From Glandiceps talaboti (lineage: Eukaryota > Hemichordata > Enteropneusta > Spengelidae): 64,000 nucleotides of DNA. A program made the position numbers and the translations under genes. Where the stretch lies: contig NC_135555.1 of assembly GCF_964340395.1 (NCBI RefSeq), positions 11,658,931 through 11,722,930 on the forward strand, given 5' to 3'. Each line of letters starts with the position of its first letter. Position 1 is the stretch's first letter. Shown here in pieces: positions 1 to 11,903 of this stretch. The notes beneath the pieces were generated by a model. The model saw nothing but the letters and a program-made list of their open reading frames with translations. It did not search any database and was not told the DNA's origin.

Positions 1-164
1 AAATGATGCAGACATAGGAACATTTGAGTCAGCTTGCGTTCATATGCTTCAACAATTATTTCTCAATAGAATTCATAGTTTAACCGCCCGCAATTCCTCT
101 AAGTTCACAGGAACTGTGGCAATACTTCAAACTGGTGTACACTAAACTTATGTTTTAATGTTAG

Positions 165-1099
165 GTTGCCGACCAATAGAACATTTGGAGGAGTAAGCGG
201 TGTAACTAGAGAACAATTTATCAGAGTAAATGGAGCCACTAACATATTTTGGGGCTGGGGTGGAGAAGATGATGATCTATGGAATAGGTTATCATTCGCT
301 GGTTACTCACTTTCAAGGCCTGTCGGCAATGTTGGCTATTATAAATCAATGCAACATTACAACAAAGGCACGCCACTAAATACAAAGAGGTAAGAATAAT
401 TAAAGAGGTAAAGATGAAATCAAGCAGAGTTCGTCATGTATCGTCCAACACCCTAAAATAGTAACGTTAATACCTAAACTTTCCCTTCCAACAATATTTT
501 CTTGAAACTGTCGGCCAAATACAAACGTACACAGGCATCAAAATAATCATTTTGATAATTGGACAATATCTTTAGAATACAATCATTACATTTCAGATAA
601 TTTAGTACATGTATTGATGGTAAAGAAGTGTATGTGTCATTTCAAGGTTGATGGTGTAACCTATAAGGTGAATGGTTAATTTGGATAAATAATAATGAGT
701 GTTTGATAATTGGGCAATACGTTAACAATCGGGTCTATTCAAGCTTCACATTTCATATAGTTTCATGTAATTAATTTTCCAAGTACGTTGTACATCATGT
801 ATAATTGCTATAGTTCAGAATTTTGCATGCCAGCAATGTGTGTAGACCTATATATCTATGGTTTTTCCTTTCCAGAACTAAATCTGGTCCTATTTTCATT
901 TATCAACAGATTCGGTTTACTGCGCAAGTCCAAAGAACGTAACTTTTATGACGGCCTTAATAACATAGACTATGACCTCTCCGGGTTGACAATTGAGAAG
1001 CTCTATTTCAACATTTCCGCAGACGTCCATAGAATTGACCTTAATATTTCCATGGAAAACTCTTTAGTGGACAAATATATTTGTAACAATTGCTTCTAG
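165..1099 (+). CDS. Beta-1,4-galactosyltransferase, 3' end (last two exons, second gene copy)
   Basis: Two exons are visible, 165-389 and 910-1099, matching in length and phase the last two exons of the complete copy at 13881-22318. The first starts after a TTAG acceptor and ends before GTAAGA. The second starts after TCAACAG and ends at a TAG stop. The encoded segment holds the family signature FGGVSGVTREQF followed by WGWGGEDDD, the acceptor and donor substrate-binding part of the catalytic domain. Golgi beta-1,4-galactosyltransferases transfer galactose from UDP-galactose to GlcNAc-type acceptors. The 5' exons lie before base 1. Reading frame and splice sites are intact, so the copy could be functional. 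Residue changes from the other copy are few (for example QFI for QFL). It is transcribed toward the other copy. Confidence 0.88.
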
Positions 1100-1781
1100 A
1101 TATACATCAGTACACCCAAAACATATTATAGTGGTTTCTACTGACGACCCCATTGTGATGTCATCTGAAGCAGACTGGGTAATCCGTAATGGAAACAACA
1201 ATAATATAGTGTACTCTCAGGAAGCAATATCATTTATATTTTATAACTGTTTGAGCTCCTGCAACGCCTAGTATATATCTGTATACGCTTTAGTTCTGCT
1301 GTCTGCAAAGAGTGCTATTATAGCAATGAATTTCACAATTAAGCTAATTAGTAGTGCTATGAGTGGGATGTACTCCATTGAAAACAAACAAAATGTATAT
1401 CAGTCAAGAATTTCCTATGTGTGTGTGAACTGAACCTATAACGAGGCATAATCAACGACAATGTAACTTATCAGTACTATTCTTGTTTATTATTTATCAC
1501 CTCTACATGTGACGTCAAATTCCATCTAGCCAAATAGGCATGCCATGTTCTTCATTAGCATCATACATGGAAGTAAGTACTGATGACCTATGTAAGAATT
1601 TCACTAGAAGACTGGGGAGGCCAAACCGATGGCCTTGTTCATTTTATACTGCACGCTCTGTATTCAAAAATGTACTACCGTTTGATATTGACTCATGGTA
1701 TTTGATATTGTATATAGCGTTTGTATACCCCCGTTCGGTCCATACAATAGAAATACTTTTTTATAAGTTTAAAAAGTGCTA

Positions 1782-1918
1782 AAGATTGAGTATTGTACTT
1801 TTTGAAAGTATTGCTGGCTCATTTCTAACTTTTTGCTTTGTCAGAGTAAGATTGAGTATGATATTGTACTTTTTGAAAGTATTGCTGGCTCATTTATAAC
1901 TTTTTGCTTTGTCAGAGT
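1782..1918 (+). repeat. 66/71-bp direct duplication in the arm
   Basis: Two adjacent units starting AAGATTGAGTA (1782-1847 and 1848-1918) share almost the whole sequence; the second has about 5 extra bases. The same doublet is present in reverse complement in the right arm around 13070-13195, so it predates the inverted duplication. No coding meaning is apparent. Confidence 0.8.
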
Positions 1919-2929
1919 CGCACAAATTGTATTGTTAAGGATATGCAATATCAAACTGATTCAGTGTAAAAGCTACGAATTAAAAGGCTTTCCTACGAAA
2001 ATTGTCAGCGTACAATCGGCTGCTTATTCTGCTATTAAGCCCGAAATACAGGGATTGTGAAATTCTAAATTGCTCTCAAGATAGACACCATCTTGGATGA
2101 CATTTATGTTACAGATCCTATGCTCACCAATTTCATTCCGATGGTTTCATTACCCAAATTACTGTGTGTATTTTAATATAGTCTGCTTGCTTGCCAGTAG
2201 GCTCAAGAGCTCAAATTTCAAAATATTCCTCCTTTCAAATTCAGTTATTGGAAGTGCAGCACAGCCCAGCATGGATGTCCGACTGAAACTAGCTTTTAGA
2301 GTGGTTACTATGCACTAGAAGTGTTATTTCATAACATTGATGCAACAATTTTAGTTTCCCACCAACAATATTAATTTAAATTATCAATTGTAGCCACGAG
2401 GTGTCCTATATGCAGTATTTTAATTCAATTTAAGGTCAATATGTTCACTTCAAATCACACATTGCCTCCTTTTCCTAAGCCACCTGGTAGTACGAGTGCA
2501 TAATATAACATCAAACTACCTACTTCACAATATCTATGTCAACATACTGTGACAGTGTGAGGTTTATTACAAATTTCATTCACTCCAGACCCGTGTTATG
2601 AGCCTTACAGGGACGGTAAATCAGTTACGAAATTCAAAATGGTTGCTGAAATGTGTAACCATAAACAATTATAACAATTGCTATTGAAAGCTGACATTTG
2701 AATTAATTCTCTTTGAACTGCCTGAAATTCAGTATGATCAACACCACTAAAATGTATTTGGAGCTATTATTAACTTCAAAGTAAAAAAATGGAAGGAAGG
2801 AATTAGGTGGCAACTATAACATGTAACAATTATGGTACAGCAATATCGTTTTAAAAAACACCTTCAATGTATACATGTGATCAATACGAGATCGAGAACT
2901 TGAAAGCCCATTTATATGATTTCACCTAC

Positions 2930-3055
2930 TTTGAAGTTTTTTTGCCCTCCATTGACCACTGCGTGGTTAATTCCCGTTACTATCGATAAAAGTAACATAG
3001 CAACAAAGACAACCCAATCCACCATGCCAAATAGAGTGACATCATTGGAGGACAT
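2930..3055 (-). pseudogene. Orphan SLC5 first exon (left arm)
   Basis: Reading the minus strand from ATG at 3055, the exon starts MSSNDVTLFGMVDWVVF, continues into one membrane helix and ends before a GTAGGT donor. It closely matches exon 1 of the complete SLC5 gene (44442-44569), which is 128 bp. This one is 126 bp because of changes in and next to a run of seven A, so it ends in a different phase. Downstream on this strand there is no SLC5 exon 2, only the convergent B4GALT 3' end. I infer a non-functional exon copied with its flanks. Use as an alternative start for something else cannot be excluded. Confidence 0.75.
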
Positions 3056-3913
3056 CCTGCAACTTTTTACGAAAATTAACTCCAGCGAAGAAACAAAAAA
3101 TTATCTTGCCCCTTCGTGTCAAAGATATAGTTGTCAATGAAAAGAATAGTGACTTTAGACATGGCACGAATCAGATACGAAATGCCAGAGTGTCAGACGT
3201 TGTCACTTTTCCGTCACGTAACTTGCTACTTCAATTATTCTATCAGTTATAACACGCTGTAACAAAATGTGCTTATCATGACCATCAGACACACTGGTCA
3301 AATATGTTTCACTGGTTCAAACGTCCATGTCTGTACGGTTTTTGGCTGAATTGGGCAATGAATGATTTGCTTCTGGAGATCTCCCCTATTAATGAAGCTC
3401 CGCTAGCGCTGCACCATTACAAGTTATCACAAATGACTGATGCCAGCTGTCTATAAACTAAATATTGTAAGTCAGTAAGGCTTTGCATGATGTGGATATT
3501 TCTATGAATCGGCTATCTTGTCTTATCAATATTTTTTTCTGCTGTTACAGTAGCGCATACTATCAGTCATAACGGGGTCATGACGCTGATAAATCAAATG
3601 GTGGTTGAGACAATACTTTTAAACTATTAATAATTATGAAGGCTTTATTTTGCTCACAACAACAAATATCATGTTTATTACGTTTTCTATTGTTATACCA
3701 CAGGTAGGCTTTCATTGTAGTAAAACTGTCAATCTATTTACGAACAATTGATATAATTTTCGAAGACTTTTATCAAACTTCATATTCTGTTTTTACTTTT
3801 ATACTTTTCGTACAGTAATTATCAAAGTATGAAAAGGTAGTAACATGTCAACTATAATACGTACGATAAAATGATTTTTCAACATGCGTTCTTTTAGATA
3901 TGTATACACATAC

Positions 3914-4142
3914 CTGACACACTTGGCCAGTAACAGTGGGTTCACTGTACGGTTTCTTTTTTCAACTCTTATAGAGCGTATAATTTCACTGCCAATTATG
4001 CCAACCAATACCATCGAAAGAGTGTTTACCGGATGTATAAACTCAGTATATGTAATATGTCCATACTGGAGTAAAGAGTGCTCAATACACATGTATGTAG
4101 AGCGGTATAAATAAATATGGTTTTAATTTATTATCTATTATG

Positions 4143-4220
<78 letters not shown>

Positions 4221-5641
4221 TAATATCGTCGAGGCTAGTGCTAAAGTAGAGTGGTGTTCATTCTGATATTTAATTATCGTAATCCCAAATGACTTGCACT
4301 TAATATTTGGTGAGAAGGTTGTCCTGATGTGCGACATATTGCCGAACTAATTGCATTGGCAAGTCCGTATGTCAAGGTTGCAATGAAACCAATAACAACA
4401 CCATATGGAATAAATAATATTTAAGTAAATTAAGATTGGTCAATCCAATATTGTGAAATAGTATTTCACAGCAAAATATAATAATAAGTGCTACATATTG
4501 TTGTGAATTTACGTGTAGTTACATTTTACAGCAAAAAGTAATAACTAGTAATCTACATACTAGTAATAAGTTCAATGAAGAATTGTGTACCGTGTATTAG
4601 ATCGTGGCTAAAACAGTCCAAGAATATAGAAACCACCTAATGGACCAGCAAACTAACCGAGAAAGGAAAAGGCAGTCTCAACAAGTGTTCCCAGATATGG
4701 TACAGTCAGGGAAGTTACTGTTGCCAGGACACCAAATGCAAGCGCTAAAGAAATTATCAGAGACAAATTGTTGAAATTCAAACTGTTATTCAACATTTTA
4801 TGTATCATTTTAATCAAATATTATGCTTAAACATGAATTGAAAATTAGAGAATTGTTGGGGTGGGATGTTCCTTATTATATCGAATACAAAATACATGTA
4901 TCTATAACTTTGTTCGTGGCTATATGAAGAAAAATATGGCATAATATATGAACACTACTTGCATGAGAATATCGATAGCTTTGTGTCCCAATTTTCGTCA
5001 CTTGTATAGGGATAATAGTTACCATTGATCTGTGATGACGCCATGGGTTCACAATATCACAAACAGTCATAGCTGCGATTGCATTCAGGCCAGATGATAT
5101 GGAGCTGCAAATGTGTAAAATATGGTCACACTCAAACACGTTTAACTTTGTTTTTTGCTGGCTTATTAAAAATTACATTTTTTGGTGATGAGCTCTATTT
5201 TAATATGATTTTAAAATATTAATCATATTCTAAACCCTAGAGTTTAGAACTCGAAGTTGTTCAAAACTATGGTAGATCGACCTCACATGTGATGCCAGAT
5301 GGACATGCAGTCGAACTATGTATATATCTAACTCCGAGTCCCATAGTGATTTGGAACACAGACATTGTCATGATACTGGAATTTTAGGAGCAAATGGTCC
5401 AGGGTAAAAAAGTGACACTTAAACTCAAGTAGCGATTTCCAGGGGTGGGGAGAGGGGTATCCTTATCGGAACACTTATCGGCGGGGAAGGGGATTGTCCT
5501 GGTACCATTTTAGGCATAATAATTATCCAATATGTAATTTTTTAAATCTCGCCTCATTGCTCCGGCAAATACACAGGAGATAAAGAGTCCCTGTATTCCA
5601 GGTATATGTCCAAGTTTCGAACTTATGAAGTAGACGATTAT
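3914..5641 (-). pseudogene. Decayed 3' half of an SLC5 cotransporter gene
   Basis: Five blocks match successive exons of the complete gene at 33961-44569, in order and on the minus strand: 5553-5641 (89 bp), 4963-5104 (142 bp against 143), 4591-4744 (154 bp), about 4298-4403 (106 bp) and about 3914-4060 (last exon). The first block reads IIVYFISSKLG, then GHIPGIQGLF; the second holds SSGLNAIAAM, the sodium-site helix. Damage is clear: two in-frame stops in 4591-4744, a one-base deletion in 4963-5104, a lost acceptor at about 4404, and GC instead of GT at three donors. A long AT microsatellite sits in one intron. Introns are kept, so this is a duplicated, not a retrotransposed, pseudogene. Exons equivalent to 2-9 were not found upstream. 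Confidence 0.85.
4145..4219. repeat. (AT)n microsatellite
   Basis: About 75 bases of pure AT dinucleotide, inside an intron of the SLC5 pseudogene. Confidence 0.97.
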
Positions 5642-5930
5642 CTAGATCTGACAACAATATCATTCAAACAGCATATCAGCATTATTACTGAACAACTTAA
5701 TCCATCAATCGACCTTTCCTGTATTCTATTGTTATATTAAAGTGTGCTAAACACAAACTATTGTGAGAAAGAATTCTTTCTTTTGTGTCTTTAGATAAAG
5801 AAATATCAAATGCAAAAGATACAAAACTTATTTCCTGAATGTAATTCTTCCACGCTATTTAGCAAAGGGCATAATATGAGGTTATTACCAAATATCACCT
5901 CTTCGTTTGTCGTATCATCACCGTGAGTAC

Positions 5931-5970
5931 GTAGTTTCCGTAACGACTCGTGTCACGTTACGGAAACTGC
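5931..5970. repeat. Short perfect-stem hairpin
   Basis: GTTTCCGTAACG at the left pairs with CGTTACGGAAAC at the right, around a 10-base loop. The stem is 15 bp with one mismatch. It lies in otherwise featureless DNA and its role is unknown. Confidence 0.7.
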
Positions 5971-8110
5971 ACGACTGCATAACTTTCCATAATTATTTTG
6001 AAATACAATATTGGTATTAGAATAGGTTCTCTAAAAGTTTCAGAAAATGCTTTAATATGTTAGTAAAACTAGATGGTGGGCCACGGGCGTAACTACTGCA
6101 GTGTGTTTACCCTTGTTTATATAGTAAAGACAAAAGTTTATTTGACTTCATCTGCAAGAGGGCGCTTTTCATGATGAATTCTTAACCTTTCACCCTCCCA
6201 CCTTGTAGATGAGTCGATCTTGTGTCTTGAGAAAATAAATTAATTTTGATACTAATCCAAACCATCCTGACTTTTGATGTATGTCCAGTTAAAGATTACA
6301 TCTCAATGACCTTTGAAATTTTGTTATGATATTGACACAATTAAAGTTGTCTACACATGGAAACATTCATGACAAGATTGTAGGACCATATTTCAGACAT
6401 CAATTAACAGCACAATTGATATTGTGTTTGGGATATGTCTTTGCACGCCGGAGACTTGTTCTCTGATATTTTTCTTCAACAAGCCATGGACAAGACGAGT
6501 GATACATGGAGTTTTGTCACCGCGAGTAGATGCAATTAAATATACGTCAGACTCTACTTTACAAATTGACACAATCAGTCTCTTCAATGAAATGTCTATG
6601 GTAATGGTTTTTTTTTTAAATTTGTATTTACAAACTCTTATTTTCTTAGCTATTTTGTAGAATTCTGTGTATGACACGTGATTGAAATGACAGTGGGAAT
6701 ACAGTTTGAATTTATTGCCAATATCGTTTATGAAAAGAGATATTCATATATCTTGTTTATACATTTAGATGCATCATATAAAAATGTCAATATTTGGGTA
6801 TACCCACAATGACATGTTTTATTGAATGTTATTGGGCCTTTCCTTGGCAAGATTATCAAAGGCAAACTATATGGCAGTGTATGGTTATTAGAAAAGAAAT
6901 TGTATCCGATAGATTTTTGTATTCATTACAATCCAGCCACGTATTCAGGGGAGACTGCGAAATATATCAAATATACAAAGTACGTGATACCTAAACCTAT
7001 CACGCTCTCTCACTTTATTGAGCTTTTATGGTTTGTTTGTTGATATCCATACTTAATAAAAAAAAAAAACTTTCTGAACAGCTTATCAAAAACGTGTTTT
7101 CGTGGTTAATATATTTGATTTGTATCCAACATTACAACTATACTGACTACAACAAAACATTACTCGCCTGTCTCAAACTGTGCTAAAAGTGCTTACTAGC
7201 AATGAGTGCCTTTATTATCAGTGTAATATTTGACTCCCTGTTGTTGTAAGTAAATTGTTGATAAGACCAAAGCTGGTTAGCCATTAGACATGTTACACAC
7301 ACACAAACATATACATGCATTGAACCACAGACCCTTCATGTAGGGTCAATGATTCAACAAACATCAATGATTCACTGGACACTCAACTGGGTGCATGGTT
7401 GGTGTCATGTGTTCATATTTGTGTGTATAGTGTCTGTGAGATTTATCTTTATTGTCAGTTTGCCTCTAGAGTAATGAATGAGGAAGACTTATTATTTTAA
7501 ATGGATGAACTCGTCACATGTGGGTAGTTGAAGCACAGAAACTCGAATGGTTGAAAGTATTGTGTTGTAGCTGTTGACACTACATATATATGCCTCTAAA
7601 TTAATAGTATTGGTGAAAATGTGAAATAATTACATTTTAGAGATATCATTAAATGTTTTATGCATTATGCTACTCACGTTATTGTTGTAATAATATATTT
7701 ACTATTTAGCTTTTTGTTTTACACCAGTAGTCCCGTAATGTATTCCAATACTTCAGTATAATAGAATACATTTGTACCGTATGATCTACAAATAAAGATA
7801 CTACTACCAATTGCAATTTGAGATCCTGCCTATCACATCCGTATCAAACTACTAAATCTTTATATCCAATTGTACATAAATTATATGAATAAAGTATCAT
7901 TCCTTGGCACAGCAGTGAACATCCACCTCTCGTGTCTCCTCTCTCAGCGATTCACACAACATTACACTGACAAACCACAGACAGACAGACGCAATCGGTG
8001 GCAACACCAAGACATGCAATTCAATGCCGTATCCCGCCCCTCAATGAGACGACCACATGCCATGCAATCACACAACACTTCACCTTCACAATACAGCACC
8101 ATATGTCAAG
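5971..8110. other. No gene recognised
   Basis: Only short open frames without recognisable domains are present, for example around 6393-6677 on both strands. There is no convincing splice-framed homology and no repeat structure beyond short homopolymers. Confidence 0.5.
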
Positions 8111-8112
8111 TT

Positions 8113-8572
8113 AGACTGACCCTCTCAGAGTGCTCGAGGAAACCTTGGCACGATATGCACATTCACAAAGACTAAAATTAAATTCAGTTTTGCAAATTCG
8201 AATACAGGGAGACCTAGTAGAGCAAGTATTTGATTTCAAATACTTAGGGGTTTGGCTGGATTCAAAATTGAAATTTTCAACGCATATTTCCAAAGTTTCT
8301 GCTAAAGTTTCTCTAAACCTTGGTCTACTGTCGAGAATCAAACACTTTTTGCCAATGGGACTTAGGAAGATGATGTTCAATACCTTAGTCCTTCCCCATT
8401 TCGATTATGCTGCGAATGTATGGTGTAATACGAATCAAAAGTATTTGAAGACACTTAGGTAGGTAACATATACATCCCTACAGTTAAAACGGAATATGGG
8501 AAACGGGCATTTCACTATAGTGGTGCTGTTCTATGGAACAATCTATCCATAAGATCACCTCCGAACTCATCG
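8113..8572 (+). mobile_element. Non-LTR retrotransposon fragment, C-terminal reverse transcriptase region
   Basis: The plus-strand frame reads FKYLGVWLDSKLKFSTHI and then LPHFDYAANVWCN, the characteristic stretch after the reverse transcriptase palm in CR1/L2/jockey-like LINEs. It stops at 8462. Further on, in another frame from about 8467, it reads IPTVKTEYGKRAFHYSGA and then VLWNNLSIRSPP, the usual C-terminal end of such proteins. The central part is deleted and the frame is broken, so this is a dead 5'-truncated fragment. Confidence 0.85.
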
Positions 8573-8791
8573 ATATTTTAAAGACATCTTAAGAATGTAG
8601 TCTGGTAATAATGTGGGTGGATATCTTTTAAAGAACACTCTGCGTCAGTAACTTTTTGTCCTGGTTTGTCCCTTTTGTTTGTTTGTTTTCTGTGTACGTA
8701 ATCTTGCAACAGGTTCCATTGGGAGAACAGTGCTAATGCACTGAAATGGTGTTTGTATATGAAAGATAAATAAAAAAGAAATTGTGCGATC

Positions 8792-8794
<3 letters not shown>

Positions 8795-8869
<75 letters not shown>
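8795..8869. repeat. (CA)n microsatellite
   Basis: Pure CA dinucleotide of about 75 bases, just downstream of the LINE fragment. Open frames across it on the minus strand are artefacts of the repeat. Confidence 0.97.
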
Positions 8870-9090
8870 AGGCACCTGACGAATGAGCAACTAACCGACG
8901 GTGCAGGCCAACACATACTACACAAGATCAGTTATTGAAATGAAACCACCGGGCATCACGAACATCACACAACTGAACTCCAACAAGCCAACGAGCTGCC
9001 TTACCTGGGACAAGCTGTGCCAAAACTACCCCATCGCGACGAGTTCCTGTATTTAAAACAGTGTGAAGTCTATTGTCTTCAAACCATGAT

Positions 9091-9330
9091 GTCAGTCACC
9101 ACCGTGCAGATGTTATCGACCTGAACTGTGGACACTATACAGCGAACAAAGAAAGGATGATTGACAGGTGCACAGACTACTCTAGCCAATCAGACGATTA
9201 CTAAGTAACCTTAGTCTTCCTACCCTCTCTCGCCTGATTGACTAAAGTAATCTGTGCACCCGTCTATCATTCTCTCTTCGCTGTTTAGTGACCAGATTTC
9301 AGGTCGATAACGTGCGTGCTGGTGACTGAC
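9091..9330. mobile_element. Foldback element with arms of about 100 bp
   Basis: The ends are GTCAGTCACCA and its complement TGGTGACTGAC. The arms keep matching inward: TTATCGACCTGAA, then ACAGCGAA, GATTGACAGGTGCACAG and AATCAG on the left correspond in reverse complement to TTCAGGTCGATAA, TTCGCTGT, CTGTGCACCCGTC and CTGATT on the right. The non-palindromic centre is only a few tens of bases. This is the architecture of a MITE or foldback transposon. No clear target-site duplication was identified. Confidence 0.8.
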
Positions 9331-10720
9331 TCTACTCCTTTAGGAGGCTACTAGTAATAACTGGGATAGATGAAAATGAAATGAATAACAAATTCAAAAT
9401 ATTTAAAGATTTAAATACTTGAATATGTGGTGTGCACCAGCCATCCTTGACCTTGTCAACATTAAATATCAGTGAAAGGTTACACCACGATAAATAGGTA
9501 GATTTGCGACAAGTCAAGGGCAGGCAAATTTACATAACTCAGCATGTCAGAGATCTGACGACCACTGGCAAAGGAGCCAGCAAACACTGAACATGACCAT
9601 GATGGACCCCATGGATTCAGTTTACTTCTGGTCATACTAATAACCATCCAAACTCTAAATTTTGTGGTCATGCATGTATGTTTTGATATTGTGTACAAGA
9701 GAACATGGGTTAGCATGTGTATATAAGTAGATCTCAAGAGTTTCATTGATGAGTTAATTTTAAATATCTCTCAATTCATTCATATGTTACATATAATTAA
9801 CACATTTCTTTAGCTTTAGGAATAATTCAGTAAATGTATAGAACAACACTTCCCATGACCAAGAGTTGTGTAATCATGTTAATTGTCATCAGTAGGGCAA
9901 ATTATTCATAAAATGAGAGACTTGCGAACATCAAACGGCAACTACTACTATGGCTTTCTCAATGTGAAGGAAAGGAGGTCATTTTTGAAGAAAACCAGAC
10001 AGATATTCATTCATCATTATCGTCTTTGGATTTAGGCACCCTATAAAAAGTAAAAATTCGTAAAACACGTGTTATTGCTGACCACATCCATGATAGATGT
10101 GATTTCATTCGTGTATGAATATGTGAAATCAACTACCGAGATGTCTCGTAAATGAAAAATAACATCATTTTGTTTTGGTATTGTTAAGGGAAACCATCAA
10201 TAACTTAATACATATTTCTTTTAGATATAGCGCCCCATCTCTTCGTGACTGTAAATACTTCAGGTTGTTCAAAAGAGATGATATAATATCATAACTTACT
10301 GGAAATTTCCATTCAACGTAAGGGCATGTGATTACCAAAGTGATTTAACTGTATCAGTTAGAGATCAACCGTCACGCGTCAGGCATATTAGTGCCACAAA
10401 GTTTTAGTTTGCGGTGTTTGGAGAGTTTAAATAAAAGTTGTACTTGATATTTATCGAGTGTGGTCTGACTGACTTGTTTGTTGTCGGTAGAGAATTACTG
10501 GTGAGCGGTAGCTAGTACCAAGGAGGTTTCAGTCACTTTATGTGGCTCCGTTACTCAACCAAATATTCCAGAAAACTTCAGGCTCTCAGAATCTACCAGT
10601 CTCTACGATAGGATCCCATTATGATTTGTAATGGCCACAAAAGCAGAATAATATTATATCGTGTGAAATGTGCAGCCTTGGATTGCGTTGTCTGGATATA
10701 TGTAGTGTGAATACAGTTAC
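9331..10720. other. No gene recognised
   Basis: Unique-looking AT-rich DNA with no recognisable exon, domain or repeat. Confidence 0.5.
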
Positions 10721-10730
10721 TTTATATGCT

Positions 10731-10855
10731 TGGCCAGTAAGACTGGATTCACATTGCTGTTTTTTTCTTTGGCACTTATACAGCAGATGACTTCACTGGC
10801 AATGATACCAACTAATACCATTGTGGGGGTCTTTAGAGGAAGATAGTAATAAAAT
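10731..10855 (-). pseudogene. Second SLC5 last-exon remnant in the spacer
   Basis: The minus strand reads MVLVGIIASEVICCIS and then NVNPVLLAKH, matching the last exon of the complete SLC5 gene (33961-34104) and the remnant near 3914-4060. The frame ends at a TAA shortly after. No other SLC5 exon adjoins it, so it is an isolated relic showing at least three copies of this exon in the window. Confidence 0.75.
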
Positions 10856-11043
10856 ATAATCTGTATAATGATAAAAGGAAAAAAATTTAATTAGTGTGTG
10901 TTGCAAAATGCCCCCTGTAATGTGGCAATCTCGACGGCAAGAAAGCTGCCATTATAATAGTTTTAATTTTTTATTTTTTATTTTTCAAAATCTAGGATAC
11001 TTAAGGAAAATACGTAATGGCATGTTATATATATGTGTCTCTC

Positions 11044-11045
<2 letters not shown>

Positions 11046-11091
<46 letters not shown>
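11046..11091. repeat. (TCTG)n microsatellite
   Basis: About eleven TCTG units. Confidence 0.95.
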
Positions 11092-11092
<1 letters not shown>

Positions 11093-11395
11093 TTTCGGTC
11101 GTGATTTGTTATGTATATGCATCAACTTAACCTACAGGAAATATGTATAGGATAATGCATGATAAGAGTCGCATTATCCGGCGTATATAACGTCAACAGC
11201 ACCTGGTGCAAATATTAACCAATCGGGAACGACGTAGCGCTTGTGAGTCGGACAATTAACGACCTTAATATGCACACATGTATTCAGTTGATTTTATTGG
11301 TTTAGGGTTGTCACGTGCTAGACATACACAGAGGTTAATACTCTGCAGATTTCCATGTGCCACGTCATTCACTTCCCTGTCTTCGAGGGGGAAAG

Positions 11396-11788
11396 ATGTC
11401 AGACAGCGACGTGGAGTTATACAAAACTCAAAATACTTTCAAAGAAGAAGCTGAAATGCAACAAGATGCCACCGAGGATGACTGGCTCTTTCAGGATTTC
11501 GACGAACTTCTCGAAGGAGAAAGGTTCCAAGAGTTCGCATTTGAAGAAACTACCATTCTGCCAGGTTTGTCCAAGTCCGCCCCGCTCGCTTATACCGAGC
11601 CGACACCCTCTAATGCACCCAATAGTGATTCTAATACCTCTCGTTTAAACATAAAAAGTGATGCTGAAATACAAAAAAATGACACTCTTTTCATTGACAA
11701 CTATATCTTTGACGGAAGGGGCAAGAGAATTTTTTGTTTCTTCACTGGAGTTAATTTTCGTAAAAAGTTGCAGGATGTCCTCCAATGA
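11396..11788 (+). CDS. Hypothetical acidic open frame next to the right arm
   Basis: An open frame of 130 residues starts MSDSDVELYKTQ. It has an acidic segment EDDWLFQDFDELLEGE at about residues 28-43, then a Ser/Pro-rich stretch. Its last third runs into the right arm of the inverted duplication and overlaps the leader of the orphan SLC5 exon in another frame, so that part is probably not real coding sequence. The first roughly 90 codons have a more protein-like composition than surrounding frames and could be one exon of an unknown gene or of a transposon. I recognise no family. Confidence 0.3.
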   Translation: MSDSDVELYKTQNTFKEEAEMQQDATEDDWLFQDFDELLEGERFQEFAFEETTILPGLSKSAPLAYTEPTPSNAPNSDSNTSRLNIKSDAEIQKNDTLFIDNYIFDGRGKRIFCFFTGVNFRKKLQDVLQ

Positions 11789-11903
11789 TGTCACTCTATT
11801 TGGCATGGTGGATTGGGTTGTCTTTGTTGCTATGTTACTTTTATCGATAGTAACGGGAATTTACCACGCAGTGGTCAATGGAGGGCAAAAAAACAACTTC
11901 AAA
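11775..11903 (+). pseudogene. Orphan SLC5 first exon (right arm)
   Basis: ATG at 11775 begins MSSNDVTLFGMVDWVVF, ending before a GTAAGT donor. The exon is 129 bp against 128 in the complete gene. The extra base lies in a run of seven A, so the exon ends out of phase with the family junction. Downstream on the plus strand there is only B4GALT in the opposite direction, with no SLC5 exon 2. It is the mirror copy of 2930-3055. Confidence 0.75.

Larger units (their letters stand above)
1..3150. repeat. Left arm of a large inverted duplication
   Basis: This stretch matches, in reverse complement, about 11680-14975. Both arms contain the same two B4GALT exons, the same 66/71-bp local duplication and the same SLC5 first exon. 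Landmarks keep the same order and near-identical spacing, apart from a 110-bp insertion in the right arm. The inner edge is placed near 3150, where similarity to about 11680 fades. The outer edge lies beyond the start of the window. Arms differ by scattered substitutions and small indels, so this is not an assembly mirror image. I could not compute percent identity. Confidence 0.9.
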
